Positions 7,314 to 16,235 of a stretch of DNA of 49,929 nt are shown piece by piece. The notes below the pieces were generated by a model, which saw only the letters and a program-made list of their open reading frames with translations, had not been told where the DNA came from and searched no databases. Numbering within the stretch: position 1 is the first letter of the stretch; each line of letters opens with the position of its first letter. The stretch comes from an uncultured Dysosmobacter sp. (lineage in GTDB: Bacteria > Bacillota > Clostridia > Oscillospirales > Oscillospiraceae), in the NCBI GenBank assembly GCA_947625655.1, contig CANQPD010000022.1, positions 1 through 49,929 on the forward strand. Direction: 5' to 3'. The position numbers and the translations under genes are program-made.

Positions 7314-8597
7314 TTAGTCAAATGTTCCGCTGTCCACCCAGCCGTAGACGCTGGTCTGGCTCCAGTTTTGCGTGACCAGATGCCAGGGGTGCGCCTTGCC
7401 GGATCCGTTTGCTATCGTGATCTTTGCTTTTCCGGCTTTGACGCTGTACCCGGTCGCGCCTGGGTAGCTTGAAACGTAATGCTTCCCGCCGTGGAAGTTG
7501 ACGATGTCGCCGACCTTGTAGGTCTTTTTCTTCGCTCCGGCTGATTTGCTCGACTTCGCTTTCTTCGCGAATGAAAGCCGCTTCTGGCACTTGTGCAGCT
7601 CGACGTCCATCGTCGTCCCGTCTGAAACGCTGGTTTTGACCTGGTCCACGTAATATTTCCCGTTTCCTTTTCCGAGGCCGACCACGTTCACCGTCGCCCC
7701 TGCGACCACTTTCGGGTTCGCCCAAATCGTACCGCTGATGGTTGTCGCCTGTTCGTTCGCCTCGTTCACTTTCGCGGCTGCGATGTGCTTCGCGTCGTTC
7801 AGGTCGTCCGCCTGTTCGCTGACTTTCAAAGTCCGCGCCTTTTTTGAATTCTCTTTGACCAGCCCCACGTAGGTGTTGATCTCTTTGCTGTTTTTGCCGC
7901 TCTTGTAGGATATCCGGGCGCCGGTGTACGTTCCCTCCAGCGTGTCGATGAAGTCCCAGGCATCGTCTACAAAATCTGCGCGGGCGATGGTCGTCACCGG
8001 GTTTTTCTTCTCGTACTTTCCCTTGTCAAAAATAATGATCTGTCCCCGGAAGGCTTTCATTGCCAGACCGTATTTTTGGCAAAGGTCATATAAAAAAGCG
8101 GAGTCTGCCTTCTGGCTCTGTTCAATCGCGTTGATCTTGATGTTGCCGGCGTCGTACTTAAATTTCAGCTTGTATCGCTTTGCGATCTCTCTTCCGATCT
8201 GCTTGATCGTGACTTTTTTCCAGGTCTTGGTCCTCTCCCTGGTCTTGAACGATTCGCTGGCCGGGATTGCAAGCCCCTCGAAGATCGCCTGCAGCGGTCC
8301 GCCTGAATATTTGATACTGTCCAGAACGAAACTGCCGCACTCGATCTTCAGGTCCTTCCCGTCCTTGTTCCAGTCTCTGAAAAATATGGTGCCGGACATT
8401 TTGTCCCCTTTTTTCGGGTACCAGCCGCTCAGCCACCGCATATCGATATTATGAAGCGTGATGCTGATAGAATCGCTGCTTCCGCTCGCGACGTCCGTGT
8501 ATTCCACCGACTCGAGGTAATCTTTCAGCGATGTGTTCACGCTCTTCCCGTTAAATTTGAGCGATGTCTCCGCCCGCCTTGCCTTTGCGTCAGCCAT
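7314..8597 (-). CDS. Tail hub protein (P2 gpD / late-control-D-like)
   Basis: 427 aa. The N-terminal hub fold (ISITLHNIDMRWLSGWYPKKGDKMSGTIFFRDWN) and ITVEVDGMG-like segment (TVNVVGLGKGNGKYYVDQVKTSVSDGTTMDVEL) match the gpD/XkdQ family, which forms the central hub on which the spike sits. The last ~75 residues (YKVGDIVNFHGGKHYVSSYPG...HPWHLV) look like a small SH3-like cell-wall-binding module, common at this position in Firmicutes phages. The start overlaps the gpX stop (ATGGCTGA). Confidence 0.88.
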   Translation of the reverse strand: MADAKARRAETSLKFNGKSVNTSLKDYLESVEYTDVASGSSDSISITLHNIDMRWLSGWYPKKGDKMSGTIFFRDWNKDGKDLKIECGSFVLDSIKYSGGPLQAIFEGLAIPASESFKTRERTKTWKKVTIKQIGREIAKRYKLKFKYDAGNIKINAIEQSQKADSAFLYDLCQKYGLAMKAFRGQIIIFDKGKYEKKNPVTTIARADFVDDAWDFIDTLEGTYTGARISYKSGKNSKEINTYVGLVKENSKKARTLKVSEQADDLNDAKHIAAAKVNEANEQATTISGTIWANPKVVAGATVNVVGLGKGNGKYYVDQVKTSVSDGTTMDVELHKCQKRLSFAKKAKSSKSAGAKKKTYKVGDIVNFHGGKHYVSSYPGATGYSVKAGKAKITIANGSGKAHPWHLVTQNWSQTSVYGWVDSGTFD

Positions 8598-8895
8598 CGT
8601 CTTCCTCCTCGAATTCTTCCAGCTCGTAGTCTTCTACGTCCTCTTCGTCCTCGACGTAGTCGTCGATCTCTTCATCCTCTTCGTCTGCGTCCTCAGTCCG
8701 CCAGAACGGAAGATCTGCGTCTATTTCGTCGGGGATATCCGGCACCGTGATTTCGGTGCCGGACGAAAATACCAAAACTTCCAAAAGCGGCCAGTTGGCT
8801 TCGATCAGGTCTTTCATGTACTTTTCGCTTCCAAAAAGTTTGAACGCGATGCTGTCCCATGTGTCGCCCTGAATCGTTGTGTATATACGGCTCAT
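8590..8895 (-). CDS. Tail protein X (LysM-like, P2 gpX family) with acidic tail
   Basis: 101 aa. Residues 1-55 (YTTIQGDTWDSIAFKLFGSEKYMKDLIEANW...TEITVPDI) form a LysM-like fold as in gpX, which joins the tape measure to the hub. Residues 65-101 are almost only Glu/Asp, an unusually long acidic extension. Operon position between tape measure and hub supports the call. Confidence 0.88.
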   Translation of the reverse strand: MSRIYTTIQGDTWDSIAFKLFGSEKYMKDLIEANWPLLEVLVFSSGTEITVPDIPDEIDADLPFWRTEDADEEDEEIDDYVEDEEDVEDYELEEFEEEDDG

Positions 8896-8905
8896 GCTCC
8901 CCTCC

Positions 8906-11900
8906 TTATCCGAACGCTACGCGCCCTTTGCCGCGCAGGTATTCCTTCATCATGCGCTCGAATTCTTTCTGACTCATCCTGTTCGCTTCCATCACGTCTT
9001 CCTTGCTCGGGGCCTCTCCCTCGAAGCGGTAGGTTGGGCTGAACACGAATGTTGCACCGCCGCCTTCCTGCGGCTGGTCTTTCTGCTTGCCGGATCCGCC
9101 GTCGCCGAACCTCTGAAGGGTATCTCCGATCACCGCAGATCTCCGCGGCTCGATCTCCGGCACCTCGATGCGCTGCATCTGGTCCGCTGATTCTTCCACC
9201 GGCTGTGCCAGCGACTGTGTTGCCGCCGTCTTCACGGCTCCGGCCATGCCCTCCATACCGACGACCAGGCCCTGCCCTGCAAACCGGCCGCTCTGCGCCA
9301 GCACTCTTGATGGCGATTTGATCGCCAGCGCGCTGTTCACTGCTGATGCTGCCGCCTGGGCCACGTTCCTGGCTGTTGCTTCGACTGATGCGCGCATCGC
9401 ATTGATGCCGTTGATCAGCCCCTGCATCATGTTGGTACCGCTGCTGTAAAGGTTCACGGAAGCAAACGCCGACCGGATTCCTGAAGCCGTACTCTGGCAC
9501 CTCGCCAGCGCCTGCGAACATGCGCTTGAAATCGCCGAAGTCATCGCCGTCATGTCGTTTGAAACGCCGCTTGTCATCGCCTCTGATGCTCCGGTGAGCA
9601 GGTCGAAGCTGCCCGATAAATCCGAGACATTCGTCGATAATGCGGAAAGGTCCACGCCTTCCAAGCTCTGAACGCCGGCCGCGACCGTCGTCAGGTCCAT
9701 GCCCTCCAGCCCCTGCAGCCCTTCCATGCTCGCAGTCATGTTCGTGAAGTCGATGCCTTGAAGCCCCTGCAGGCTCTCCATGCTCGCGGTCATGCCGGTG
9801 AGGTCCACTCCCTCCAGCCCCTGCAGGCTGTCCAGGCTTGTCGTCATGTTCGTGAAGTCCATGCCCTCCAGCCCCTGCAGGCTTTCCATGCCCTCGGTCA
9901 TGCTGGTGAAGTCCATGCCCTCCAAGCCCTGCAGGCCCTCGACGCTTGTCGTCATGCTGGTGAGGTCGATTCCCTCGAGCCCCTGCAGTGTCTCCGCTCC
10001 TTCCGTCAAAGAGGACAGGTCGATTCCCTCAAACCCCTGCAGCGTCTCCGCTCCGCTCTCCATCCCTGAAAGGTCAATGTTGAACTGTGACGGGTCGAAT
10101 TGATAACCGTCGGCCATCGCCTGCATCGATTCCTGACCGTATTGCCCGAACACTGAATAATCCGGTTTCCATGCTTCCGCGACCTGCTGTGATGCGCTTG
10201 ATGCTGCCGCGACTGCTTCCGGTGTGCTGGCCTCGATCTCTGCGGCCATCGCTTCGCCGACGTCTTCATCGTCTCCGCCGCCCGTGATCCAGTCGGTGAA
10301 TTTGCCCCACATGCCTTTGACTCCGTCAATAAGCGATTTGAAGCCGGACATCACTCCGTCCTTTATGCCGGCGATGAGCTGGCCGCCGACCGCGAGCCAG
10401 TCTGTCTCGAAAATGGTATCGATGATGCCGGAGACCAGCTGCGGGATCGCCATCAGGACGGTTGGGATCGCCTGTAAAATTCCGCTTGCAAACGCGAATA
10501 ATAACTGAACCGCCGCCTGCACAATGTTGCCCAGGTTCGATAAAAGCCCCTGAACCAATGATATAATGATCTGTATCGCGGCCTGGGCGATCATCGGTAA
10601 TGATTGCCCGATCGCGTTGATCAGTGAAATTATTAATTGAACGCCCATCTGCAAAATGAGCGGAAGGTTCGCCATCAGGCCCTGAACCAATGAAACCACC
10701 AGCTGCAATCCTGATTGAACCAAAACCGGCAGCATGTTCACCAAGCCGATCAAAAGCTGGCCGATCAGCATGATCGCCGCCTGAATTAATGCGGGCGCCG
10801 CCTGGGAAATTCCATTGACCAGCATCACCACCGCCTGAAGGCCGCCGGCCAAAATCAGCGGGAGGGCTTGGATCAGCCCCTGCGCTAATGTCAGTATGAT
10901 CGAAATTCCGGACGCGATGATGGACGGCAAAACTGATAAAATTCCCTGAATCATTTGCCCGACCGCCGCAACGCCGGCCTGCATGATTGCCGGGAGCTGC
11001 TGCGCCGCCCCTGCCAAAAACTGGGCGATCAGCTGCGCGCCGGTCACGACCATCGCCGGTATGAATCGGATCAGCCCCATTAAGAGGGCGGCCCCGATGC
11101 TCACCGCGCCCTGGGCGATCTTGCCTGAATTGCTCCTGATGCCCGCCAGGAAGCTCATCGCCAGGTTCGTCGCCATTGTTACAAATTGTGGCCCGTAGGA
11201 GGCTATTGTCGCGACGCCGTCTGATAAAACACCGCCCAGCTCTGTCACCAGCCCCTCGAAACCGCCGGATTGAAGCGCGTCTGAAAGTCGATAGATCGCG
11301 CTTGTTCCGTATTGTGTCACCGACCGCAGCGGCTCTTGTAAGCTGTCGTAGATCCTGATGCCGCAGTCCTGCAGCGCGCTCTGTAAAATGGCAAGGTCGC
11401 CGTTCAGGTTGTCCATCTTTGTGGCTGCCATTTCCTCGAGTGCGCCGTTCGCGTGCGTCAGCTCCCCGTAAAGGTTCGCCCATTCCGTCGAGCCATCCTC
11501 GGTCGTTTCGTTCAAACCTGAAAGCAGCGCGTTCAAAGCGTCCACGTGATGTTTGCCGCCGATCGCTGCCAGGGCTGCGTTTCTCTCTTCGTCGGTCATG
11601 CCGGCCAGCCGTCCGTTTAATTGCTGGAGGGTGGCTTCCATCCCGATGAAGTTGCCCTGGCTGTCGAACGCCGAAAGCCCCAGCTGCTCCATCATCTTTC
11701 CGGCCTGGCCGGTCCCTGTCGTCAGGTTTGTCATGATGGCATTGAGGGCCGTGCCTGCTTCCGATCCTTTAATGCCTCGGTTTGCAAGGACGCCCAGCGC
11801 CGTCGCGCTCTCTGCGGTCGATACGTTCAGGTTCTTCATGGTACCGCCCACGCCGATGTATGCCTCCATCAGCTGTTCTGCGGTCTGATTTGATTTGTTA

Positions 11901-12409
11901 TTTGCTTTCGCGCAAATGTCCAAAAATCCGGACAATTCGTCCACCGATACCCCGCAGGCGGACATTGAGTCCGTCACTAGGTCAGATGTTCGCGCGAGGT
12001 CCAGCCCGGTTGCCTCTGATAGCCGGAGGACGCCCGGCAATCCCTTGATCGAGTCGTCCACGCTCCAGCCGGCCAGCGCCATGTATTCGAGGGCGTTCGC
12101 GCTCTCCGTCGCGGTCTTTGATGTGGTCCGCCCCATCTCCATCGCTGCAGCTTTCAGCTTGTCGTATTCCTCAGCCGTCGCTCCTGCCGTTGCTGCCGTG
12201 GAGGACATCGCTGCTTCAAAGTCTCGCCCGACGTTGATGCTCGCGCCTGCGACCGCAGCGATCGCGGTGCCGGCTGCTGCCAGCCCCGTCGCTCCGATTT
12301 TTCCGAGCTTTCCGATTCCCTTCAGTCCGGCCTGCGCCGCTTTGAGCGAACTGCCGAACGATTTCTCTAATTGTCCTGCGATCTTGATCGCGATCTTGTA
12401 GTCGCTCAT
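8906..12409 (-). CDS. Tail tape measure protein
   Basis: 1167 aa starting at the ATG at 12409, which overlaps the stop of the frameshifted chaperone frame. The N-terminal 300 residues match the phage tail tape measure core (AMSSTAATAGATAEEYDKLKAAAMEMG, TSKTATESANALEYMALAGW, GIKGSEAGTAL). The middle (about 420-680) is a long series of hydrophobic amphipathic repeats of the type IQAGVQLIISLVQGL, probably membrane-active on ejection. Residues about 778-922 are 18-residue tandem repeats. The length sets tail length. Confidence 0.95.
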   Translation of the reverse strand: MSDYKIAIKIAGQLEKSFGSSLKAAQAGLKGIGKLGKIGATGLAAAGTAIAAVAGASINVGRDFEAAMSSTAATAGATAEEYDKLKAAAMEMGRTTSKTATESANALEYMALAGWSVDDSIKGLPGVLRLSEATGLDLARTSDLVTDSMSACGVSVDELSGFLDICAKANNKSNQTAEQLMEAYIGVGGTMKNLNVSTAESATALGVLANRGIKGSEAGTALNAIMTNLTTGTGQAGKMMEQLGLSAFDSQGNFIGMEATLQQLNGRLAGMTDEERNAALAAIGGKHHVDALNALLSGLNETTEDGSTEWANLYGELTHANGALEEMAATKMDNLNGDLAILQSALQDCGIRIYDSLQEPLRSVTQYGTSAIYRLSDALQSGGFEGLVTELGGVLSDGVATIASYGPQFVTMATNLAMSFLAGIRSNSGKIAQGAVSIGAALLMGLIRFIPAMVVTGAQLIAQFLAGAAQQLPAIMQAGVAAVGQMIQGILSVLPSIIASGISIILTLAQGLIQALPLILAGGLQAVVMLVNGISQAAPALIQAAIMLIGQLLIGLVNMLPVLVQSGLQLVVSLVQGLMANLPLILQMGVQLIISLINAIGQSLPMIAQAAIQIIISLVQGLLSNLGNIVQAAVQLLFAFASGILQAIPTVLMAIPQLVSGIIDTIFETDWLAVGGQLIAGIKDGVMSGFKSLIDGVKGMWGKFTDWITGGGDDEDVGEAMAAEIEASTPEAVAAASSASQQVAEAWKPDYSVFGQYGQESMQAMADGYQFDPSQFNIDLSGMESGAETLQGFEGIDLSSLTEGAETLQGLEGIDLTSMTTSVEGLQGLEGMDFTSMTEGMESLQGLEGMDFTNMTTSLDSLQGLEGVDLTGMTASMESLQGLQGIDFTNMTASMEGLQGLEGMDLTTVAAGVQSLEGVDLSALSTNVSDLSGSFDLLTGASEAMTSGVSNDMTAMTSAISSACSQALARCQSTASGIRSAFASVNLYSSGTNMMQGLINGINAMRASVEATARNVAQAAASAVNSALAIKSPSRVLAQSGRFAGQGLVVGMEGMAGAVKTAATQSLAQPVEESADQMQRIEVPEIEPRRSAVIGDTLQRFGDGGSGKQKDQPQEGGGATFVFSPTYRFEGEAPSKEDVMEANRMSQKEFERMMKEYLRGKGRVAFG
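9640..10080 (-). repeat. 18-residue (54-bp) tandem repeats in the tape measure
   Basis: About eight tandem units of the form ESLQGLEGMDFTNMTTSL with substitutions mainly at the first two and last six positions. They are degenerate at DNA level. Such coding repeats can change copy number and so tail length. Confidence 0.85.
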
Positions 12410-12908
12410 TTCCTCGCCTTGCTCACCTCCTGCAAGTCCTCGCAAAGATCCAATAATTCAAACAAGGACAGGCCCAGGAAAAAGTCCAGGCCCGTCCTCA
12501 GATTCATCGCCAACGCGAGGCATAATTTGCGGAGGTCGGACAGGTCGCTCGGGCTTATTCCTCGCCGAAGAAAAAAGACGTCACTTTATTCTTCACCCTG
12601 ATGGCGTCGCGCGGCTGCAGCCCTTTGAAGAACTCCACCGGTCTCCCGGTTGCGCTCGCCGCGATGATCAGCGTATATTCCAGATTTGTTTCCGGCAGGA
12701 CGCTGACGTTCCCTGAATTGTTCAGGACCTTGTTGGCCTTGATCATGTCGTTCGCGGTAAGATTTTCGAGGCCGGACATGTCGATCTCGGAGATCGTTTC
12801 GTCCTCGAATTTGTACGACTTTGAAAATTTCACGATCAGGTCGTTCTCGGTGTTCTTCTCTGCAGCCTTGTCAATGGTGATAACTTTGGTTTTGTTCTCT
12901 TCGCTCAT
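12406..12908 (-). CDS. Tail assembly chaperone, -1 frameshift product (gpG-T-like)
   Basis: Translation starts as for the 117-aa short form; a -1 shift at T TTT TTC (12570-12576) adds 54 residues (LRRGISPSDLSDLRKLCLALAMNL..., LFELLDLCEDLQEVSKARK), giving 167 aa. The extension frame is open from the slip site to a TGA that overlaps the ATG of the tape measure, and contains no internal stop. Lambda G-GT and P2 E-E' use the same device to make a chaperone that binds the tape measure. Frame, heptamer and position are seen; slippage itself is inferred. Confidence 0.8.
12555..12908 (-). CDS. Tail assembly chaperone, short form (gpG-like)
   Basis: 117 aa with AGGAGG before the ATG. It resembles small acidic chaperones between tube and tape measure genes (NTENDLIVKFSKSYKFEDETISEIDMSGLENLTANDMIKANKVL; ... 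VEFFKGLQPRDAIRVKNKVTSFFFGEE). Tail assembly chaperones bind the tape measure while the tube polymerises. The final codons contain the slippery heptamer used for the longer form. Confidence 0.85.
   Translation of the reverse strand: MSEENKTKVITIDKAAEKNTENDLIVKFSKSYKFEDETISEIDMSGLENLTANDMIKANKVLNNSGNVSVLPETNLEYTLIIAASATGRPVEFFKGLQPRDAIRVKNKVTSFFFGEE
12570..12576 (-). promoter_or_regulatory. Slippery heptamer T TTT TTC for -1 frameshift
   Basis: In the zero frame the codons read TCT TTT TTC TTC, so tRNAs on TTT TTC can re-pair on TTT TTT after slipping back one base. It lies 15 nt before the zero-frame stop (12555-12557), leading into a 54-codon open frame. Confidence 0.75.
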
Positions 12909-12923
12909 CTGTCTCCTCCTCGT

Positions 12924-13451
12924 TTAACACTGGCTTCTGATTTTCGCCAGCATGTCTTCGCCGTTCAGCACGTACTTGAAATTGAGTTTGTCAAGCTCGA
13001 GAACGGTCGTGTCGTTGATCTGAATCTTGATGTACATGATCTCCATCTCGACCTCGGCTTCCATCTTCTTTCCCTTGACCACTTTGCCCAGGGTGGAAGT
13101 GCTCGCCTTGCCGCGCACCACGATCTTGATCGGGTAGTAGCCGGTCTCCCCTGTCGCCGGGTCCATGCACTGCATGGATGCCCGGAGGGTGAGCTGCGGC
13201 GGCTTCGTCGTGTTCAAAATCGAGAAATAGCTCTCATAAAGCACGGCGAATGGGATCTTGATCTTCGCGCTGGCGAACTGGCCCGTCACCGGGTCCTCGA
13301 TCTCGCCCAAAACTCCGGAGCCCTCGAGGGTGTCCGTGATGGCTTCCAGCTCCGGCAGCTCGATCTCGCCTGAAACGCCGATCAGCTTGCTGGCCTTATC
13401 GTCGTAAATATTGAAATGGTTCAAAACTTCCGGCAAAACCACTTTGTTCAT
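12924..13451 (-). CDS. Major tail tube protein (P2 FII-like)
   Basis: 175 aa. The pattern VNHFNIYDD...LIGVSGEIELPELE...LEGSGVLGEIEDPVTGQF, with a C-terminal KLNFKYVLNGEDML, is that of the FII family forming the inner tube of contractile tails. It directly follows the sheath gene. Confidence 0.93.
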   Translation of the reverse strand: MNKVVLPEVLNHFNIYDDKASKLIGVSGEIELPELEAITDTLEGSGVLGEIEDPVTGQFASAKIKIPFAVLYESYFSILNTTKPPQLTLRASMQCMDPATGETGYYPIKIVVRGKASTSTLGKVVKGKKMEAEVEMEIMYIKIQINDTTVLELDKLNFKYVLNGEDMLAKIRSQC

Positions 13452-13453
13452 TC

Positions 13454-14908
13454 TTATTCACCTCCCGTTAATGATGCCGTGAGCATATCCAGGTCATAGC
13501 TCAGAATGTTCGTGATCTCCTGGGCCGGCGTGTACGGCGCGATCCTCTGTCTGAAGGTCATCTGGCCTGCGATGATGCTGGTTGTCGGGTTGTCCTCGGC
13601 CCGGTACTCAATCGTCGCTCCGGCCCACTTGTCCGGCGCGTATGCTCCGCAGCGGATGTTCTCGGAGTCAACGATGGATTCAACCAGCTTGTGGTTCATC
13701 GGGTCGTCCACCCGGCTCTGGTAGGTCTGAATAAACGTGTTACCGTGCCAGTTGAACATGCGCCGAACCGCGAGCCAGATGTCCTTCGGATCCGTGCTGG
13801 TCGGGTAAGCTCCGGTGTAATTGCCCCAGAGCTTCCAGCCGCCTGCGTTGATCGCCGTGATCACGCCGTATGCGTTCACCGCGCTCCCCTGTTCCTGGTC
13901 GAGCATGATCTCGGTTCCGTCCCAGAAGCACTGGCCGGTAACTCCGAGCATTTTGTTCGACGGGTAAAGATACGGAACGTTGTCGTTTGCTGCGTCCTGG
14001 TATGCGATCATTGCCGCCACCGTGACGGATTTCTCGAGGATAACGTCGCCGACCTTGTCCATCGGCCAAAGCACCGCACAGAATGCGGAGGTGAAGCCGC
14101 TGTCCTCTTTCGCCTTCTTGGTGTCCGTGTAGGTCTTCGTCTTGTCGGTGTCCAGATCGAGCAGCGCCATCGCCCTGAAAACGCCATTGATCAGCGCCGC
14201 CTTTGCCGAAAGCGCGATGCCGACCTCCGGCTGAAAGCTCCAGCTCGGCGCGAGAAGCAGGCCCGGAACCACCTGAAGTTTCGGGTAAACCTGACGGATA
14301 ACCTGCAGGCCCGTTTCCTTGCCCGTGCTGGGATCGTAGGCACCGATGATCTCATCCTTCGTGATCTTCTCCGGAGCGACCACCTCGCCGGATACGGTCA
14401 GCGTCGTCGCTGATTCTCCGGCCTGGCCCTTGATTAGCGTGATAACCGCGAAGCCGTCCGCGTTGAACTCCAGCGTGAAGTCCTTGTCCTTTGTGAGCGG
14501 CGTCGAGTCCTGATCTTTTACGGTCAGGCTTGTCGTGATCACGCCCTCTTTGTCAATAATGGCCTGCATCTGGTTCACCTGATACTGCGCCTCCGGCAGA
14601 TCTTTCTTGTGCTTTGCCGGGTCGAGGACGTTGATGTAAACCACCGGTGAAACCTGGTAGATGTTCGCGGTTGCGTACATCATCTGGCAGAGCGTGAACC
14701 CACCCATGTTGAAATTTTTGCTGTACCCAAGCGCCGCCATCGCTTCTGTCGCCGAATTCGCAAGAATCGGCGTGTTGACCTTGCTCGCGGGATCGTCCGT
14801 CATGTTCACCGGCGCCGCTCCCACGACGACCGGAATCGATGAATTTCCCGTGACCGGGATGGTCAGGACGGTCGATTCCTCTACGATGAAAATGCCATGA
14901 TTCGCCAT
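13454..14908 (-). CDS. Tail sheath protein (P2 FI-like)
   Basis: 484 aa. N-terminus HGIFIVEESTVLTIPVTGNSSIPVVVGAAPVN; C-terminal domain WHGNTFIQTYQSRVDDPMNHKLVESIVDSENIRC... is the conserved sheath core carrying the strands that interlock subunits. Its presence makes this a contractile-tailed phage. Ribosome site GGAGAG upstream. Confidence 0.95.
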   Translation of the reverse strand: MANHGIFIVEESTVLTIPVTGNSSIPVVVGAAPVNMTDDPASKVNTPILANSATEAMAALGYSKNFNMGGFTLCQMMYATANIYQVSPVVYINVLDPAKHKKDLPEAQYQVNQMQAIIDKEGVITTSLTVKDQDSTPLTKDKDFTLEFNADGFAVITLIKGQAGESATTLTVSGEVVAPEKITKDEIIGAYDPSTGKETGLQVIRQVYPKLQVVPGLLLAPSWSFQPEVGIALSAKAALINGVFRAMALLDLDTDKTKTYTDTKKAKEDSGFTSAFCAVLWPMDKVGDVILEKSVTVAAMIAYQDAANDNVPYLYPSNKMLGVTGQCFWDGTEIMLDQEQGSAVNAYGVITAINAGGWKLWGNYTGAYPTSTDPKDIWLAVRRMFNWHGNTFIQTYQSRVDDPMNHKLVESIVDSENIRCGAYAPDKWAGATIEYRAEDNPTTSIIAGQMTFRQRIAPYTPAQEITNILSYDLDMLTASLTGGE

Positions 14909-14909
14909 C

Positions 14910-15215
14910 TTACTTCGCTCTCCTTTCCAGTGTGTATTTTGCCGCCAGCTCGTATGCCGTGAAGATGTAACCGCTCTTATTGCGGATCATGATCTCGGCC
15001 CCGCTGTACTCTTTGATCGGCACGAAAAGGTTCCGGATCGCGGGGCAGTCCTTGATCGCCGCTTCCGCTGCGTCCGGGATCTTCGTGTAAACCGTGTTCT
15101 GGATCGCAACGCCCGGAATGCTCGGCCCGACGTACATGATGTTTTCATGCTTCGCCGCCGCTGCCGCCACCGTCCTGGTCTTCGTTGCTTCCTTTTTCAC
15201 TTCTTTCTCGCTCAT
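14910..15215 (-). CDS. Small hypothetical protein before the sheath gene
   Basis: 101 aa, charged Lys/Glu/Ala N-terminus (about 1-22), then a compact C-terminal domain (MYVGPSIPGVAIQNTVYTKIPDAAEAAIKDCPAIRNLFVPI). The position between neck genes and the sheath is stable in Clostridial myoprophages, so it is probably a small virion or tail-assembly protein. I do not recognise the family with certainty. Confidence 0.65.
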   Translation of the reverse strand: MSEKEVKKEATKTRTVAAAAAKHENIMYVGPSIPGVAIQNTVYTKIPDAAEAAIKDCPAIRNLFVPIKEYSGAEIMIRNKSGYIFTAYELAAKYTLERRAK

Positions 15216-15685
15216 GCGTAAGGGTCCCTCCTCTCAATTTTTGGAACGCTGAACTTAATTTCAATTCCGCCAAAATAGAACGGGTAGGTGTCTTCATCCT
15301 GAAGCGCCCAGTTAATGTCCTGGTTTGCGCGGTACCGCCCGTTCAAGAGCGGCTCCGCTGCGAACCGGTCCGTGATGCGCTGAATCATTCCGAGAACCGC
15401 GAAGTGTCCGTTTGTCTCCGGATCGTCGTCGTATATTCCCAGGAGAATGTTCGTCGTCACCGTCCACGGGTCATCGTCATCCTTCGTCTCCCCGTCCTGA
15501 ATTCTGACAATGTAATAAGGGAAAAATTTCGACGAATCGTCGTCATCTTCCGTGATGGTCGGGAGCTGCTGGTAATAACCATTTGCTCCGACCACTTCTT
15601 TTCCCTGAGCGTCTTTGAACCGAAGATCCCGCAGGATCTCTCCGATCTCTTTCGTCAGGTCTCTCTGAAGCTGTGATGCGATCAT
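15212..15685 (-). CDS. Probable neck / tail-terminator protein
   Basis: 157 aa. It has acidic clusters (TEDDDDSSKF, TKDDDDPW) and ends in IEIKFSVPKIERRDPYA. It follows the gpZ-like gene and precedes the sheath, where a tail terminator or completion protein is normally encoded. The assignment is positional; no diagnostic motif. The stop overlaps the next start. Confidence 0.55.
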   Translation of the reverse strand: MIASQLQRDLTKEIGEILRDLRFKDAQGKEVVGANGYYQQLPTITEDDDDSSKFFPYYIVRIQDGETKDDDDPWTVTTNILLGIYDDDPETNGHFAVLGMIQRITDRFAAEPLLNGRYRANQDINWALQDEDTYPFYFGGIEIKFSVPKIERRDPYA

Positions 15686-15692
15686 TTTTCCG

Positions 15693-16235
15693 TTACCTCA
15701 CTAAAGCCTTGATCTGTGTGTCTATGTTCTTTTTCAGGTCTTTGTTAATGTACGGCCGCACGATGCCGTAGACGCGCTTTTCGCTCCCGAGCATTTTCGG
15801 GATTGAATTAGATTTCAGGGGCTTGATCGGCGTCCTGGCTGCTGATCGTCTCTGCCATATCAGGCCGTTCATTCCTTTGAACGCCTTAATGTTCCCCATG
15901 ATCAGAGCTTTCAGGCCGCCGCCCGTCACCACCTGCGCCTTCGCGCCGGACTTTGGTGCTGAATACTTGAAATTCGTTATATTCAGGGGCTTGCCCTGCG
16001 AGCGAATTTCCGCCTCCAGGTTTCCTGCGGTGGCGTTTTTGATCTTCATGTTCGAGTTGAACTTTCCGGTCTTCACCGTGTACGCCTGCCGCGCCTTATC
16101 TGCCAGCCTCTTCCTTGCCTGCTTCGCGGTCTGGTTCAGCGCCTTTGCGATCACTTTCGGTGCCTCGCTCTTCATTCTCCCCAGCTTCCGCTGCACCCGT
16201 GAAAGGCTGGCCGCGTCTACCTCTATCCGTATCAT
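15693..16235 (-). CDS. Minor tail protein Z-like (neck)
   Basis: 180 aa, very basic. The N-terminal pattern (VDAASLSRVQRKLGRM...APKVIAKALNQTAKQARKRLADKARQAYTVK) matches prophage minor tail protein Z, lambda gpZ-type proteins that attach tail to head. Lies between head closure and terminator-like genes. Confidence 0.8.
   Translation of the reverse strand: MIRIEVDAASLSRVQRKLGRMKSEAPKVIAKALNQTAKQARKRLADKARQAYTVKTGKFNSNMKIKNATAGNLEAEIRSQGKPLNITNFKYSAPKSGAKAQVVTGGGLKALIMGNIKAFKGMNGLIWQRRSAARTPIKPLKSNSIPKMLGSEKRVYGIVRPYINKDLKKNIDTQIKALVR

Noticed and set aside
9640..10080. CRISPR-like repeat array
   Set aside because: 54-bp degenerate units in frame within the tape measure gene; no conserved repeat with unrelated spacers.
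10326..11483. 385-codon frame within the tape measure gene, same strand
   Set aside because: Out-of-frame shadow of a repetitive GC-rich gene; Arg/Gly-rich translation without structure.
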